Shown here: piece by piece, positions 34,301 to 42,525 of the stretch
Numbering within the stretch: the first letter of the stretch is position 1
Layout of the letters: each line of letters opens with the position of its first letter
NCBI GenBank assembly: GCA_016178505.1
Contig: JACOTG010000184.1
Coordinates: 1 to 64,000 of the forward strand
Direction of reading: 5' to 3'
Source of the DNA: Planctomycetota bacterium
GTDB lineage: Bacteria > Planctomycetota > JACOTG01
DNA: 64,000 bases
Notes under the pieces: generated by a model
Told to the model about the DNA's origin: nothing
Databases searched by the model: none
What the model saw: the letters and a program-made list of their open reading frames with translations, nothing else
Program-made: the position numbers and the translations under genes

Positions 34301-34765
34301 GTCGAGCGCGCGCATGAGGCGCACGCGCACGGTCGCCGCCGGGACGCCGGTGCGGCGCGCGATCTCTTCGGACGTCAGCTCCTCGAAGAAGTGGAGGAGG
34401 ACCGTCGAGCGGTACGGCTCGCCGAGCGTCACGACCTCTTCGACCACGCGGCGCTGGAGCGACACGCGCTCGACGAGCTCGGCGGCGGAAGGCACGGCCT
34501 CGGGTCGAGCGGCCGCGCGCTCGCGCCGCGGGCGGTGCGCTTCTTCGCGACCCGCGCGACGGGCCGCGTGTGCGACGACCGTCCGCAGCCACGACCGCAG
34601 CGCGCCCGCATGCCTCGGCGGATGCTGAATCGCCGCGAGCCACGTCTCCTGCACGACGTCGTCCGCGCGCGCTTCGTCGGCAACGAGCTGCCGCGCGAGC
34701 CCGCGCACCCACGCGGCATTCGCGAGCAACGTTTCCGGATCGATCGGTCCCCGACGGTCACTCAT
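31310..34765 (-). CDS. ECF sigma factor fused to a membrane segment and carboxypeptidase-regulatory-like repeats
   Basis: The 1151-residue protein begins with an ECF sigma factor: region 2 at about 10-75 (DEARADDVVQETWLAAIQHP) and region 4 at about 97-160 (SEEIARRTGVPAATVRVRLM). One transmembrane helix follows at about 198-216 (AAVAATVVVLLGVAWWV). The remaining 930 residues are at least eight CarboxypepD_reg repeats with the pattern G-x-V-x-D-x-x-G-x-P-V-x-G-A-x-V. The topology puts the sigma domain in the cytoplasm and the repeats outside, so it may sense an external ligand directly. No separate anti-sigma gene adjoins it. ATG 34765 is chosen; a GTG at 34804 lies inside a palindromic repeat. 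No good ribosome-binding site is visible. Confidence 0.87.
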   Translation of the reverse strand: MSDRRGPIDPETLLANAAWVRGLARQLVADEARADDVVQETWLAAIQHPPRHAGALRSWLRTVVAHAARRAGREEAHRPRRERAAARPEAVPSAAELVERVSLQRRVVEEVVTLGEPYRSTVLLHFFEELTSEEIARRTGVPAATVRVRLMRALDQLRRRLDDAHDGDRRAWSLALIPIALPKDIPPVAPITAFSKVNVAAVAATVVVLLGVAWWVTRDQSDRATPVNVAANSGARRRAATTASTASEPSDRERASVASVATNDGVNGHVVDRDERDIAGARVFSFPDDVEEAVDLAQARADSGPLRVATTDDRGRFTIALGGHAPFHTLVVDATGFAPAGVESVRPADDRTITLDPASSIDGVAKNLDGEPVAGARVAWRGLFLGAALERSAVSGKNGAFHIEGLPSATWKSPTGPYDQSLLATADGWASLCLAGPSFIAWRDGAERSLYLLRGATLRGRVVDAETGEPLANARVIAWSNDDEYSHTTRSGAWLRNPISPRVLGEATTATDGSFAFAHMPAWGVNPAGDHSLTMTARHLGGLCTLADGYAVSKKDLDLPDNDATIDVELRCCRTATVRGRVVDTFGTPVSGARIDIRRFPPIPDVGFVPVLLTPHARRTLTDASGAYELADVPAWRTTASVVAIGASVLQQPYNRSSAPVEVNVLADRVANAPDVVISTVPAAVFHVADEHGQPIWGALLRRDGFGNPTGRTDEDGTALMVFESIQSARVFVEAVGHAIAISPEFAPSATDPPEVRVMLEPEHRVSGRVFYRDGAAVDGATVIVDRGDIPIDSLLPSTSSSPRTTPLPPLACYAQITADADGRFEAHGLPPGPYHIIAAHYWTVMHPHAFISNVPSDATGLTLEIPRDPESEPTARVEGSIHDGQSGTPILRFEVALYNDRTNRTTTLSGSPGRFSLESVPFGTWNVYARAPGYAPLVQRDVVVGQGGASPPLDLRLERGVTLHGVARLPDGACLNDAKIVFLGVHGGGSEYAPVASDGSFATPGLKPGWEYAGTIYSGGEGGRTVTFASPIDRRLSIPEGVSDLDLELPFVAAGTIQLELRGERLFGRGRGNPTKTESQAKLAAETTLEIRTREGALAWEWKHVTFDNWGMAIPPDDYVVRLTVPGIEPIEKRVTVTPSTTAKVEFDVP

Positions 34766-34803
34766 CGAAGAAGGAAGAGCCACGCCCCGCCGAATCCGTT
34801 TCA

Positions 34804-34980
34804 CCGGCTATCGGTGCCAGGCACGCGCCGCCGAGCGAAGCCCCTCCGGCTATCGGTGCCAGGCACGAGCTGCCAAGCGGAGCCCTTCAATGTTCGCGTT
34901 GCGACGATGGCACCTCCCGATCAGCGAGCGAACACAGTACGAATGATCATTCCGTCGTCCGGGGTCTGACCCCATTAGCC
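34804..34980. repeat. REP/BIME-like palindrome cluster 3
   Basis: Two direct copies of a unit with the core CTATCGGTGCCAGGCAC lie at 34804-34824 and 34846-34866. GGGGTCTGACCCC (34961-34973), the reverse complement of the unit seen in clusters 1 and 2, is followed by ATTAGCCGGCGG. The last unit ends 7 bp before the tricorn 2 stop codon. Confidence 0.7.
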
Positions 34981-34987
34981 GGCGGGG

Positions 34988-37900
34988 TCATTTGTCGGCT
35001 TCGGGGATGCCCATGCCGGCGCGGTTGGGGTAGGCCGGGCGTGGGGGCGCGACGTAGGGGTGGTCCTTGATCTCCTGGAGCATGAGCGCGATTGCGGCGT
35101 CGAGCTGCGGGTCGCCGCCGTCCTGCATCTTCGAGGGGTCGTCGACGACCTCGATGTCGGGCGCGACGCCGTTGCCTTCGATGCCCCACGTGCCGTTCGT
35201 CTTGTAAAAGCCGAACGTCGGGACCGTGACTCCGCCGCCGTCGATCAGACCGGGGTTGCCGGAGATGCCGACGAGCCCGCCCCACGTCCGCATGCCGATG
35301 AGCTTGCCGAGCCCGGCCTGCCGGAAGTACGCGGGGAAGGCGTCGCCGCCCGAACCGGCCGATCCGTTGATGAGCATGCACTTCGGGCCTTGGTGCGAGT
35401 CGGGCGGCCAGCGCCAATCCTCGCCGTCGCGTCGCGCCCAGTAGTTCGTCACCGGGCGGCGCAAGAGCTCGATGAACCGCGTGGGAATCTGACCGCCGGC
35501 GTTCCACCGCTCGTCGATGATCAACGCGGCCTTGCCGATCTGACCGTAGAACTGGCGCACGAGCTCGTTCTGCCCATCGATGCCCGTGTTCGGAACGTGG
35601 ATGTAGCCGACTTTGCCGCCGGTGCGCGCGTCGACCGCGGCGCGGTTCTTCGCGACCCACGCGCGGTAGCGCAAGCTCGTCTCGTCGCCCGCCGGCTCCA
35701 CGAGAACCTCGCGCGCCGTGTCGTCGCGCGTCGGCTTCGCGCTCACGGTGAGCTTCACGACCTTGCCCGCGAGCCCTTGAAACGCGGCCCACGGATCCTT
35801 CTTCACGTCGACGTCGACGCCGTTCACCGCAAGCAAGTAGTCCCCCTCTTTCACGCCGAGCCCCGGTTGAGCGAGCGGCCCGTGCGCGTCGGCGTCATAG
35901 CCGGCGCCGCCGAGGATGTGCGCGATGCGGTACGCGCCATCGCGAAGCTCGAAGTCGGCGCCGAGCATGCCCACTGTTACCGTCGGCTCGACTTCGCCCG
36001 GGCCCGGCCGCACGTAGGCGTGCCCGACGTTCAGCTCGGAAATCATCTCGCCGATCACGAAGTCGACGTCCTCGCGCGACGCGCAGTCGGCGAGCATCGC
36101 GGCGTATCGCTCCCGCATACCCGGCCAGTCGACGCCGTGCATGTTCGGATCGTAGAAGAAGTCGCGCTGCAGCCGCCACGCATCGTCGAAGACCTGCTTC
36201 CATTCCTCGCGCGGGTCGATCGTCACGGTCATGCCCGAGGTGACGACGCTCTTTCCGGTCGCCCCAGCGGACGCGTCTTGAATCGTCGCGCCCTCGCCGC
36301 GGACGACGAGGATCTTCTTGCCGTCCGCGCTGACGTCGAAGTTCGAGGCGCCGCTCGCGACCGTCTTCTCCTCCTTCTTCTCGTCGCTCGGATCGAAGAT
36401 CTGGATCGACGGCGGATCCTGGGAGCCGCGCACCGGCTGCCGCGCGTAGAGGAGCGCGCCCTTGTCGTTGACGGCGAGCTTTCCGAACACGCCGCTCTTG
36501 ACGGGGAGAATGAGTGCGCGCGCTTCGAACTCGTCGAGGTCCACGGTGACTTTCTCGCGCGGCTTCTCGGCCGGCTTCGCGTCGGAGGACTTACCTGCGC
36601 CTTTCTCGGTTCGCGTCGCCGTGAACGTCAGCGTGAGGCCGAGCTTCGCGGCGGTTGCCGAGCCCGACGCGGACTCGCCGTCGACCTTTGCCGTCAGCGT
36701 CCATTCGCCGCCGGAGTCGTCGCGCAAGTCGCACGAGAGCGTCTTCGCCGCGGGGTCCCACTTGCCGCCCGTGATCGTTGCGGTCCCGGTGATCGACGAC
36801 GTGCTGCCGGTCACGGAGTGATCCGCCGTGACCGCGAGCGTCATCGTGAAATCGATGCCGCCCGAAGGGAACAGAGGCCCGCTCACCTTGCCCTTCCACG
36901 TGCCGGAGATTCCGTCGTCGGCCGGGGCGGTCGCGTCGTCGGGCTTCTTCTCGTCTTTCTTGTCGTCCTTTTTTTCGTCCTTCTTCTTGTCGTCGCCCCA
37001 GGTCTCCTCGTCGCTCTGCGGCGCCCACGGCGACTTCTGGTCGGCGCGCAGCGGCACCGCGAGAAGCACCTGCGTTCCCTCGTAGACGAACGACGTGTCG
37101 AGTTCGCCGTAGGTCGGATTGAACGAACGGCTCGACGCGAAGTAGAGCCAATCGCCCTTGCGGTCGAAGACCGGCGACGAGTCGGTGAAAAAGCCGCTCG
37201 TCACCTCGTGCGTCTCGCCCTTCGCGACGTCGTAGAGCCAGACCGATCGCGTGACCCGGCCCGCGACGTCGCGTGCGTACGCGAGCCAGCCGGAATCGTG
37301 CGACCAGCTCGGCGTGATCGGGTTCGCGCGCGCGTCGACGTCGATCTCCTTCGTTTCGCCGCCGTCGATCGTGTGGAGGAAGAGCGCGCCCGTCTTGTCC
37401 GAGAAAGCGATCTTCTTCGAGTCGGGCGACCATGTCGGCGAGTAGCGGAAGACGCGGCCGTCCTTCGTCAGTCGCTTGGTCTCGCCCTTGCCGTCGGACT
37501 GCGTCACGTAGAGTTCGTACTCGCGCGTCGCGTCGGAGAAGTAAGCGATCCATTTGCCGTCCGGGCTCCACTTCGGATCTCGCTCGGCGGTGCCCGGCGT
37601 GCGGGTGAGGTTGCGCGGCACGCCCTTGTCGGCGGGCGCGGTCCACAGGTCGCCGCGCGCTTCGATCACCGCGCGCTTGCCGGTCGGCGAGATCGCCCAC
37701 GCGGTGAGGTTCTTGCTCGCGTCGAACGAACGCGCACGCACCGTCGGACGATCGCCGGGAACCGTGACCTCGACCGCGTGGGACTTCCGCGTCGGCAAGT
37801 CGAGGAGCCACAGGCTCGAACCGTTTTGGAAGACGATCTCGCCGCCGTTGTCCGGACCGGGTCCGATCGACGGCCACTTCACGTCGTAGTCCTTGAACGT

Positions 37901-38656
37901 CGTGACTTGCTCGCGCCGCTGCGACTTCGTGTCGAACGACCAGATGTTGAGGCGATGCTCGGGCCCTGCGTCGGACAGGTAGTACACGACGTCGCCTTGC
38001 CACATCGGCAACGTGTCCGTGCCTTCCCAATCGGTGATCTTCTTTGCCGTCTTGCCCTCGAGATCGAAGAGCCAGATGTCGGTCGCCATGCCGCCTCGGT
38101 AGCGCTTCCACGTGCGTTGGTCCGCGGTGAGCAGCGTGTACGCGAGCCAGCGGCCGCTGCGATCGATGGCGCCGCTCGCGCCGTACGGAACGGGAAGCGG
38201 CTGCGGGAGGCCGCCCTCGGGCGACACCGTGAACAGCTGCCACTGTCGGGCGAGCCCGGCGAGCCCGGTCATGTAGAAGACGAGTCGGCCGTCCGGCGCC
38301 CAATCGCACAACGTCTCGGCGGACGGATGGTGCGTGATGCGCGTTGCCGTGCCACCCTCGACGGGGATCACGTAGAGGTCGCGGTTGCCGTCGTAGTTGC
38401 CCACGAACGCGATCTTCGAGCCGTCTGGGCTGAACTTCGGAAACGTCTCTTGGCCCGGCGGGCTCGACAACGGCGCGGCGACGCCGCCCGATCGCGGCAC
38501 CAGCCAGAGGTCGTTCGCGTAGCCGAAGACGATCTGCGAGCGGCTCACGTCGGGATAGCGCAACATTCCGGCGTGCGGCTTCACGTCGGTTTCGGCCAGG
38601 GCGACGGAAGAGAGGAGGGAGACGGACGCAAGCAGGACGGCAGGGACGATCTTCAT
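34988..38656 (-). CDS. Tricorn-type protease homologue 2 with an inserted beta-rich domain
   Basis: The 1222-residue protein has a signal peptide (ending LSSVALA-ET) and the same order as its paralogue at 22982-26284: PD40 propeller, tricorn C1-like region, PDZ (GDYLLAVNGVDVDVKKDPW) and S41 protease with ALIIDERWNAGGQIPTRF and LINGSAGSGGDAFPAYF. It differs by an insertion at about residues 582-680 (GISGTWKGKVSG to LTFTATRTEKG). The insertion is a small beta-rich domain bounded by lysine-rich linkers, at the point where the paralogue has only a linker. A periplasmic peptidase role is inferred from the signal peptide. A palindromic repeat cluster abuts its 3' end. Confidence 0.92.
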   Translation of the reverse strand: MKIVPAVLLASVSLLSSVALAETDVKPHAGMLRYPDVSRSQIVFGYANDLWLVPRSGGVAAPLSSPPGQETFPKFSPDGSKIAFVGNYDGNRDLYVIPVEGGTATRITHHPSAETLCDWAPDGRLVFYMTGLAGLARQWQLFTVSPEGGLPQPLPVPYGASGAIDRSGRWLAYTLLTADQRTWKRYRGGMATDIWLFDLEGKTAKKITDWEGTDTLPMWQGDVVYYLSDAGPEHRLNIWSFDTKSQRREQVTTFKDYDVKWPSIGPGPDNGGEIVFQNGSSLWLLDLPTRKSHAVEVTVPGDRPTVRARSFDASKNLTAWAISPTGKRAVIEARGDLWTAPADKGVPRNLTRTPGTAERDPKWSPDGKWIAYFSDATREYELYVTQSDGKGETKRLTKDGRVFRYSPTWSPDSKKIAFSDKTGALFLHTIDGGETKEIDVDARANPITPSWSHDSGWLAYARDVAGRVTRSVWLYDVAKGETHEVTSGFFTDSSPVFDRKGDWLYFASSRSFNPTYGELDTSFVYEGTQVLLAVPLRADQKSPWAPQSDEETWGDDKKKDEKKDDKKDEKKPDDATAPADDGISGTWKGKVSGPLFPSGGIDFTMTLAVTADHSVTGSTSSITGTATITGGKWDPAAKTLSCDLRDDSGGEWTLTAKVDGESASGSATAAKLGLTLTFTATRTEKGAGKSSDAKPAEKPREKVTVDLDEFEARALILPVKSGVFGKLAVNDKGALLYARQPVRGSQDPPSIQIFDPSDEKKEEKTVASGASNFDVSADGKKILVVRGEGATIQDASAGATGKSVVTSGMTVTIDPREEWKQVFDDAWRLQRDFFYDPNMHGVDWPGMRERYAAMLADCASREDVDFVIGEMISELNVGHAYVRPGPGEVEPTVTVGMLGADFELRDGAYRIAHILGGAGYDADAHGPLAQPGLGVKEGDYLLAVNGVDVDVKKDPWAAFQGLAGKVVKLTVSAKPTRDDTAREVLVEPAGDETSLRYRAWVAKNRAAVDARTGGKVGYIHVPNTGIDGQNELVRQFYGQIGKAALIIDERWNAGGQIPTRFIELLRRPVTNYWARRDGEDWRWPPDSHQGPKCMLINGSAGSGGDAFPAYFRQAGLGKLIGMRTWGGLVGISGNPGLIDGGGVTVPTFGFYKTNGTWGIEGNGVAPDIEVVDDPSKMQDGGDPQLDAAIALMLQEIKDHPYVAPPRPAYPNRAGMGIPEADK

Positions 38657-38853
38657 GTCAGCAGCTCTCCTGAAACGCGTTTCGAATTTGGGGCGATTCT
38701 ATACGCGCGAACCAGGAAAACGGCGGCACTCCCGTTCGTCGTGGGACAAACTCTCGTGGTCGAGCACCGGTGGGCCGCGGGGCCGGATCGCGTTCGACGG
38801 CACGCCAGACAGCAGGTCGACCTCGCAACGGGTGGCTGAGCGGACGTCCTTCG

Positions 38854-41307
38854 CTACGGCGAGAGCTGCAGGCCGTCTATGTCCGCAAGCGACGGAATGC
38901 CGAGCGCGGCGCCTCGCCGATAAATGCTGAACGTTCCTGCGGTGTCGGCGCCGATCGCCGTCGGGCGAAAGCGCAGGATGTCCTCGTCGGTGCCGGATGC
39001 TGCCGCAACGGCGAACCCGCCGATCGTCGAGAGAAACACATCACCGTTCGGCGCCACGAACGCCGCGTCGACGTCCTCGCTCGCGTTCGTTGCGAGTCCG
39101 ACGTCGCCGCCGTCGAACCAAAGCGAAAACGTGCCGGCGGTGTCGGCGCCGAAGCTCGTCGCGTCGAAGACGATGAGATCCTCGTCCTCGAATCGCGCGA
39201 TGCCGTTCACGGATCCCGTTCCTCGAACGGAAAGGAGGAGCCGCCCGTCGGGCGCGAACGCGATCGCGTCGACGTCTTCTTGCTCGTTGGTGAGCCCGAC
39301 GTCGCTGCCGTCGAACCAGAACGTGAAGGTCCCCGCCGTCGTCGAGCCGAGAGACGTCGGATGGAAGCGCACGATGTCGGAGTCGTCGACGAGCGTCGTG
39401 CCGGCAGGCCCGCCGGCGAGGCCCGGAATGGTCACCGACGAATCGAACGACATCAGGATGTCGCCGTCCGCGAGCACGGAAAACGCATCGACGTCCACCG
39501 CGGAGAGCCCGACGTCGCTTCCATCGAAGACGGGGATCCACGTCGCGCCGTCCCAGCGCACGATGTCCTCGTCGGCGACGGCGCCGAGTCCGGGCAGCAC
39601 CGTCGTCGCGTCGAACGAGACGTAGATGCCGGACCCGAGGGCGGGCGGCTCGATCGTCACCCGAGCCGTGTCCTGGGACTCTGCGATGCCGTCGCTCACT
39701 GCAAGCGTGACGACGAACGTCCCCGGCGTCGCGAACGCATGACTCACCACGTCTTCCGTGGCCGTCGTGCCGTCGCCGAAGTCCCACGCGAACGAGAGCG
39801 CGTCGAGGTCCGGATCGCTCGACGATCGTCCGTCGAACGTGAGCTCGACGCCGAGCGCGCCCGTTCGATCCGGTCCGGCGTGCGCGAGGGGCAGGCGATT
39901 GCCGCCCGGCCCGGAGACGGCTGCGATCGCGGCGCGGAAGCTCACGCGCCCGGCGCCGTCCCACGTCGCGCCGCCGTCGGGCGAATCGCCGGGGTCGTCC
40001 GGAAGATCGACGGCGGTCGAGATGATCAGCGCCGCGACGTCGTCGTTCGTGAGCGACGCGCCGACGTCCTTCGCTCGCGCGATCACGAGTGCGGCGAGCC
40101 CAGCCACGAGCGGTGAAGAGAACGACGTCCCCGAACCGATCGACCACGCCGCCGCGCCGGCGCTGCCGCTCGCGACCGATCGCACGCTCGCGCCGACGAG
40201 CTTCGACCCGGGTGCGACGACGTCGACCGCCGCCGGCCCGAACTGCGAGAACGATGCGCGCCCGTCGATGTCGCCCGATCCGCCCGCGTACGCCGATCCG
40301 CTGTCGGATGCCCCGACCGAGATCACGTGTGCGTTCGCAGCCGGGTACTGCGGCGTCGACGTGTTGCCGTTGCCCGCGGACGCGACCACGACGACGTTCG
40401 CGGCCCAGGCGTAGTTCACAGCCGCTTGAATCGACGACGAGAACGAGCCACCGAGCGACAGGTTGATGACGGCGACGCCGTTGTCCGCGGCGTAGACGAT
40501 CGCTTCGGCGATGTCGGACCAGGTCGCGCCGCCGTCGTCGGTAAACACCTTGCACGCCATCAGCGACGAACTCCACGTCGCACCGGCCAATCCGATTCCG
40601 TCGTTGGCGCTTGCCGCGACGAGACTGGAAACGAACGTGCCGTGAAAGACGTTCGAGTCCGCGCCTCCGTACCCGTCGTCGTCGACGCCGTTGCCGAGGT
40701 CGGGGTTCGGATCGGAGTCGCGCTTTCGGAAGTCCCAGCCGTGGACGTCGTCGACGTAGCCGTTGCCGTCGTCGTCGATGCCGTTGCCGGCGATCTCGCC
40801 GGAGTTAATCCACAGATTGACAGCGAGGTCGGGATGATCGAGGTCGATCCCCGTGTCGACGATGGCGACGACGACGTCGGCGCGGCCGGTCGTGAGATCC
40901 CACGCCGCTTCGGCGTCGAGGTTCCGATCCGCGCCGATTCCGTCGAACGCCCATTTCTCGAGGTCGGTCGCTGTGCCGTTGTATCCGGCGTAGTAGGGGT
41001 CGGTCGGCGCGACGTCGAGCTGCCACGCGTCGTTCCGTTCGGCGAACTCGACGCGCCGATCCTGACGCAGCTCCCGCAAGACGGCGTCGCGCATCTCCGG
41101 AGAGGCGACGCGGCACACGGTCACGCCGATCTTTGGGATGCAGCGGACGCAGGTAAGACCGTGCTCGGCGAGGACTCGGGACTCATCCTCGCGGATCTTC
41201 ACGAGGAGATCGTTCGTCGATGCGTCGACCCGCGAAACGGCGGTCTCCGCGGCAAGCGCAGGGAATGCCAGGAACAGGAGGAGGGGGAAGATTCGCAGCA
41301 ACGGCAT
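38854..41307 (-). CDS. Secreted subtilisin-like (S8) serine protease with PKD and C-terminal repeats
   Basis: The 817-residue protein starts with a signal peptide (MPLLRIFPLLLFLAFPALAA). A short prodomain leads into a peptidase S8 domain with the triad segments VVAIVDTGIDLDHPDL (Asp), VFHGTFVSSLV (His) and IGSGTSFSSPLVAGLAAL (Ser). Between Asp and His lies a DDDGNGYVDD calcium-type loop. A PKD domain follows (SFAWDFGDGTTATEDVVSHA), then about four repeats of 60-75 residues built around DEDIVRWDGATWxxxFDGSDVGL and DVDAxxxxxDGDxLxS. The repeats are probably a beta-propeller-like or adhesion module. The longer upstream frame is discarded because it precedes the signal peptide. Confidence 0.92.
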   Translation of the reverse strand: MPLLRIFPLLLFLAFPALAAETAVSRVDASTNDLLVKIREDESRVLAEHGLTCVRCIPKIGVTVCRVASPEMRDAVLRELRQDRRVEFAERNDAWQLDVAPTDPYYAGYNGTATDLEKWAFDGIGADRNLDAEAAWDLTTGRADVVVAIVDTGIDLDHPDLAVNLWINSGEIAGNGIDDDGNGYVDDVHGWDFRKRDSDPNPDLGNGVDDDGYGGADSNVFHGTFVSSLVAASANDGIGLAGATWSSSLMACKVFTDDGGATWSDIAEAIVYAADNGVAVINLSLGGSFSSSIQAAVNYAWAANVVVVASAGNGNTSTPQYPAANAHVISVGASDSGSAYAGGSGDIDGRASFSQFGPAAVDVVAPGSKLVGASVRSVASGSAGAAAWSIGSGTSFSSPLVAGLAALVIARAKDVGASLTNDDVAALIISTAVDLPDDPGDSPDGGATWDGAGRVSFRAAIAAVSGPGGNRLPLAHAGPDRTGALGVELTFDGRSSSDPDLDALSFAWDFGDGTTATEDVVSHAFATPGTFVVTLAVSDGIAESQDTARVTIEPPALGSGIYVSFDATTVLPGLGAVADEDIVRWDGATWIPVFDGSDVGLSAVDVDAFSVLADGDILMSFDSSVTIPGLAGGPAGTTLVDDSDIVRFHPTSLGSTTAGTFTFWFDGSDVGLTNEQEDVDAIAFAPDGRLLLSVRGTGSVNGIARFEDEDLIVFDATSFGADTAGTFSLWFDGGDVGLATNASEDVDAAFVAPNGDVFLSTIGGFAVAAASGTDEDILRFRPTAIGADTAGTFSIYRRGAALGIPSLADIDGLQLSP

Positions 41308-41459
41308 GAAACAACTCGCAGTTTGAAGCCGGGCGAGTCTACCCCATCTTTTCGACGCGTGCGGCGCCGCCAGGGGCAAGATTCAGCCGATCCACGTGAA
41401 GTGATAAGCCGCGATATCCCGGACCGGCACGCTCGACGGTTCGTCGAGCGTGACTCCTT

Positions 41460-42413
41460 CTATTTCCCGTGTCGCACGGCGGCGCCGTCCCAGGCCTTCA
41501 GGCACTCGTGGATCTCGCGGTGGATCGGGGTTTGGATGCCGACCTCCGCGCCGAGTCGAACCACTGCGCCGGAGAGTGCGTCGATCTCGATGCGGCGGCC
41601 GGCGACGAGATCGACGAGAAGAGACGGCTTCGCCTCGTGCGGAAACGACGCGGCGATCCCGAGGTTCTTCTCGAGCAACCCGGACGGTAGGGCGACGCCG
41701 CGCGCGTGCGCCACGGCGATCGTTTCTCGCATCGCGTCGGTGACGAGCGCGCGCAGCGGTGCGCTGGCGATCACCTCGCCGAGCGGCAGCCGCTCGACGC
41801 CGCACACCCCCGCAATCGCCGAGATCAGGACGAGCTTCGACCAAAGCGCGACGTCGATGTCGTCGGCGAGCTCGCACGGAATGGTGGCTTCTGAGAGCAC
41901 CGAGTGAATGCGCCGTGCCTCCGCGCCGGGCCGTCGACCGCTCTCGCCGAAAACGATGCGGCACGGCCCACCCGACTGCTCGATGCGCCCCGGAGCCGTG
42001 CGGGTCGCCTGCACGTACGCGCACCCCGCGAGCACCGCGTCGGAACCGATGCCGCGCACGGCGCCGAGCATCGCTGCGCTCTCGACGCCGTTCTGGAGCG
42101 TGAGCACGCGACCGCCGGGGGCGAGGAGCGTTGGAACGGCGAGGGCCGCTGCGTCGGTGTCGTACGTCTTCACGGCGAAGAGGACGAGGGCGCAGCGTCC
42201 GATTTCGTCTGGGCTCTCGTACGCCCGCGAGGCGACGTCGAATTCGCCTGCCGTTCCCTTCACGTGAACGCCGTGCTCGCGGATCGCTCGAAGGTTGTCG
42301 CCGCGCGCCAGGAAGGAAACGTCGTGACCCGCCCGCGCCAGGAGCGCGCCGAAGAATCCGCCGACGCCGCCCGCGCCGACCACGGCAACTCGAAGTCCTT
42401 CGCTGCTCTCCAT
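41460..42413 (-). CDS. Ketopantoate reductase-like (ApbA/PanE family) dehydrogenase
   Basis: The 317-residue protein has an N-terminal NADP-binding Rossmann motif (VAVVGAGGVGGFFGALLARAGH, about 8-29). ApbA/PanE signatures follow: VLFAVKTYDTDAAA with the conserved lysine, TLQNGVESAAML, and the C-terminal helical domain with WSKLVLISAIAGVCGV and PSLLVDLVAGRRIEIDALSG. PanE reduces 2-dehydropantoate to pantoate in CoA synthesis; many paralogues act on other 2-oxo acids, so the substrate is provisional. ATG 42413 is the first start giving the Rossmann motif at its usual place. It is divergent from the PD40 gene. Confidence 0.88.
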   Translation of the reverse strand: MESSEGLRVAVVGAGGVGGFFGALLARAGHDVSFLARGDNLRAIREHGVHVKGTAGEFDVASRAYESPDEIGRCALVLFAVKTYDTDAAALAVPTLLAPGGRVLTLQNGVESAAMLGAVRGIGSDAVLAGCAYVQATRTAPGRIEQSGGPCRIVFGESGRRPGAEARRIHSVLSEATIPCELADDIDVALWSKLVLISAIAGVCGVERLPLGEVIASAPLRALVTDAMRETIAVAHARGVALPSGLLEKNLGIAASFPHEAKPSLLVDLVAGRRIEIDALSGAVVRLGAEVGIQTPIHREIHECLKAWDGAAVRHGK

Positions 42414-42525
42414 GCGTCGCGACAGAGTATCCGATCGCCCGTTGGGGGAGTAGTGGCCGATCTCGGGTCGAGTTCCGGCGGTCGCGGGCCGATATACAGA
42501 GAAAGCGCTCGTTGCGGAGAGTTCG

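Noticed and set aside
35060-38839. 1259-codon plus-strand ORF opposite tricorn 2
   Set aside because: Low-complexity antisense frame of a well-defined tricorn protease gene.
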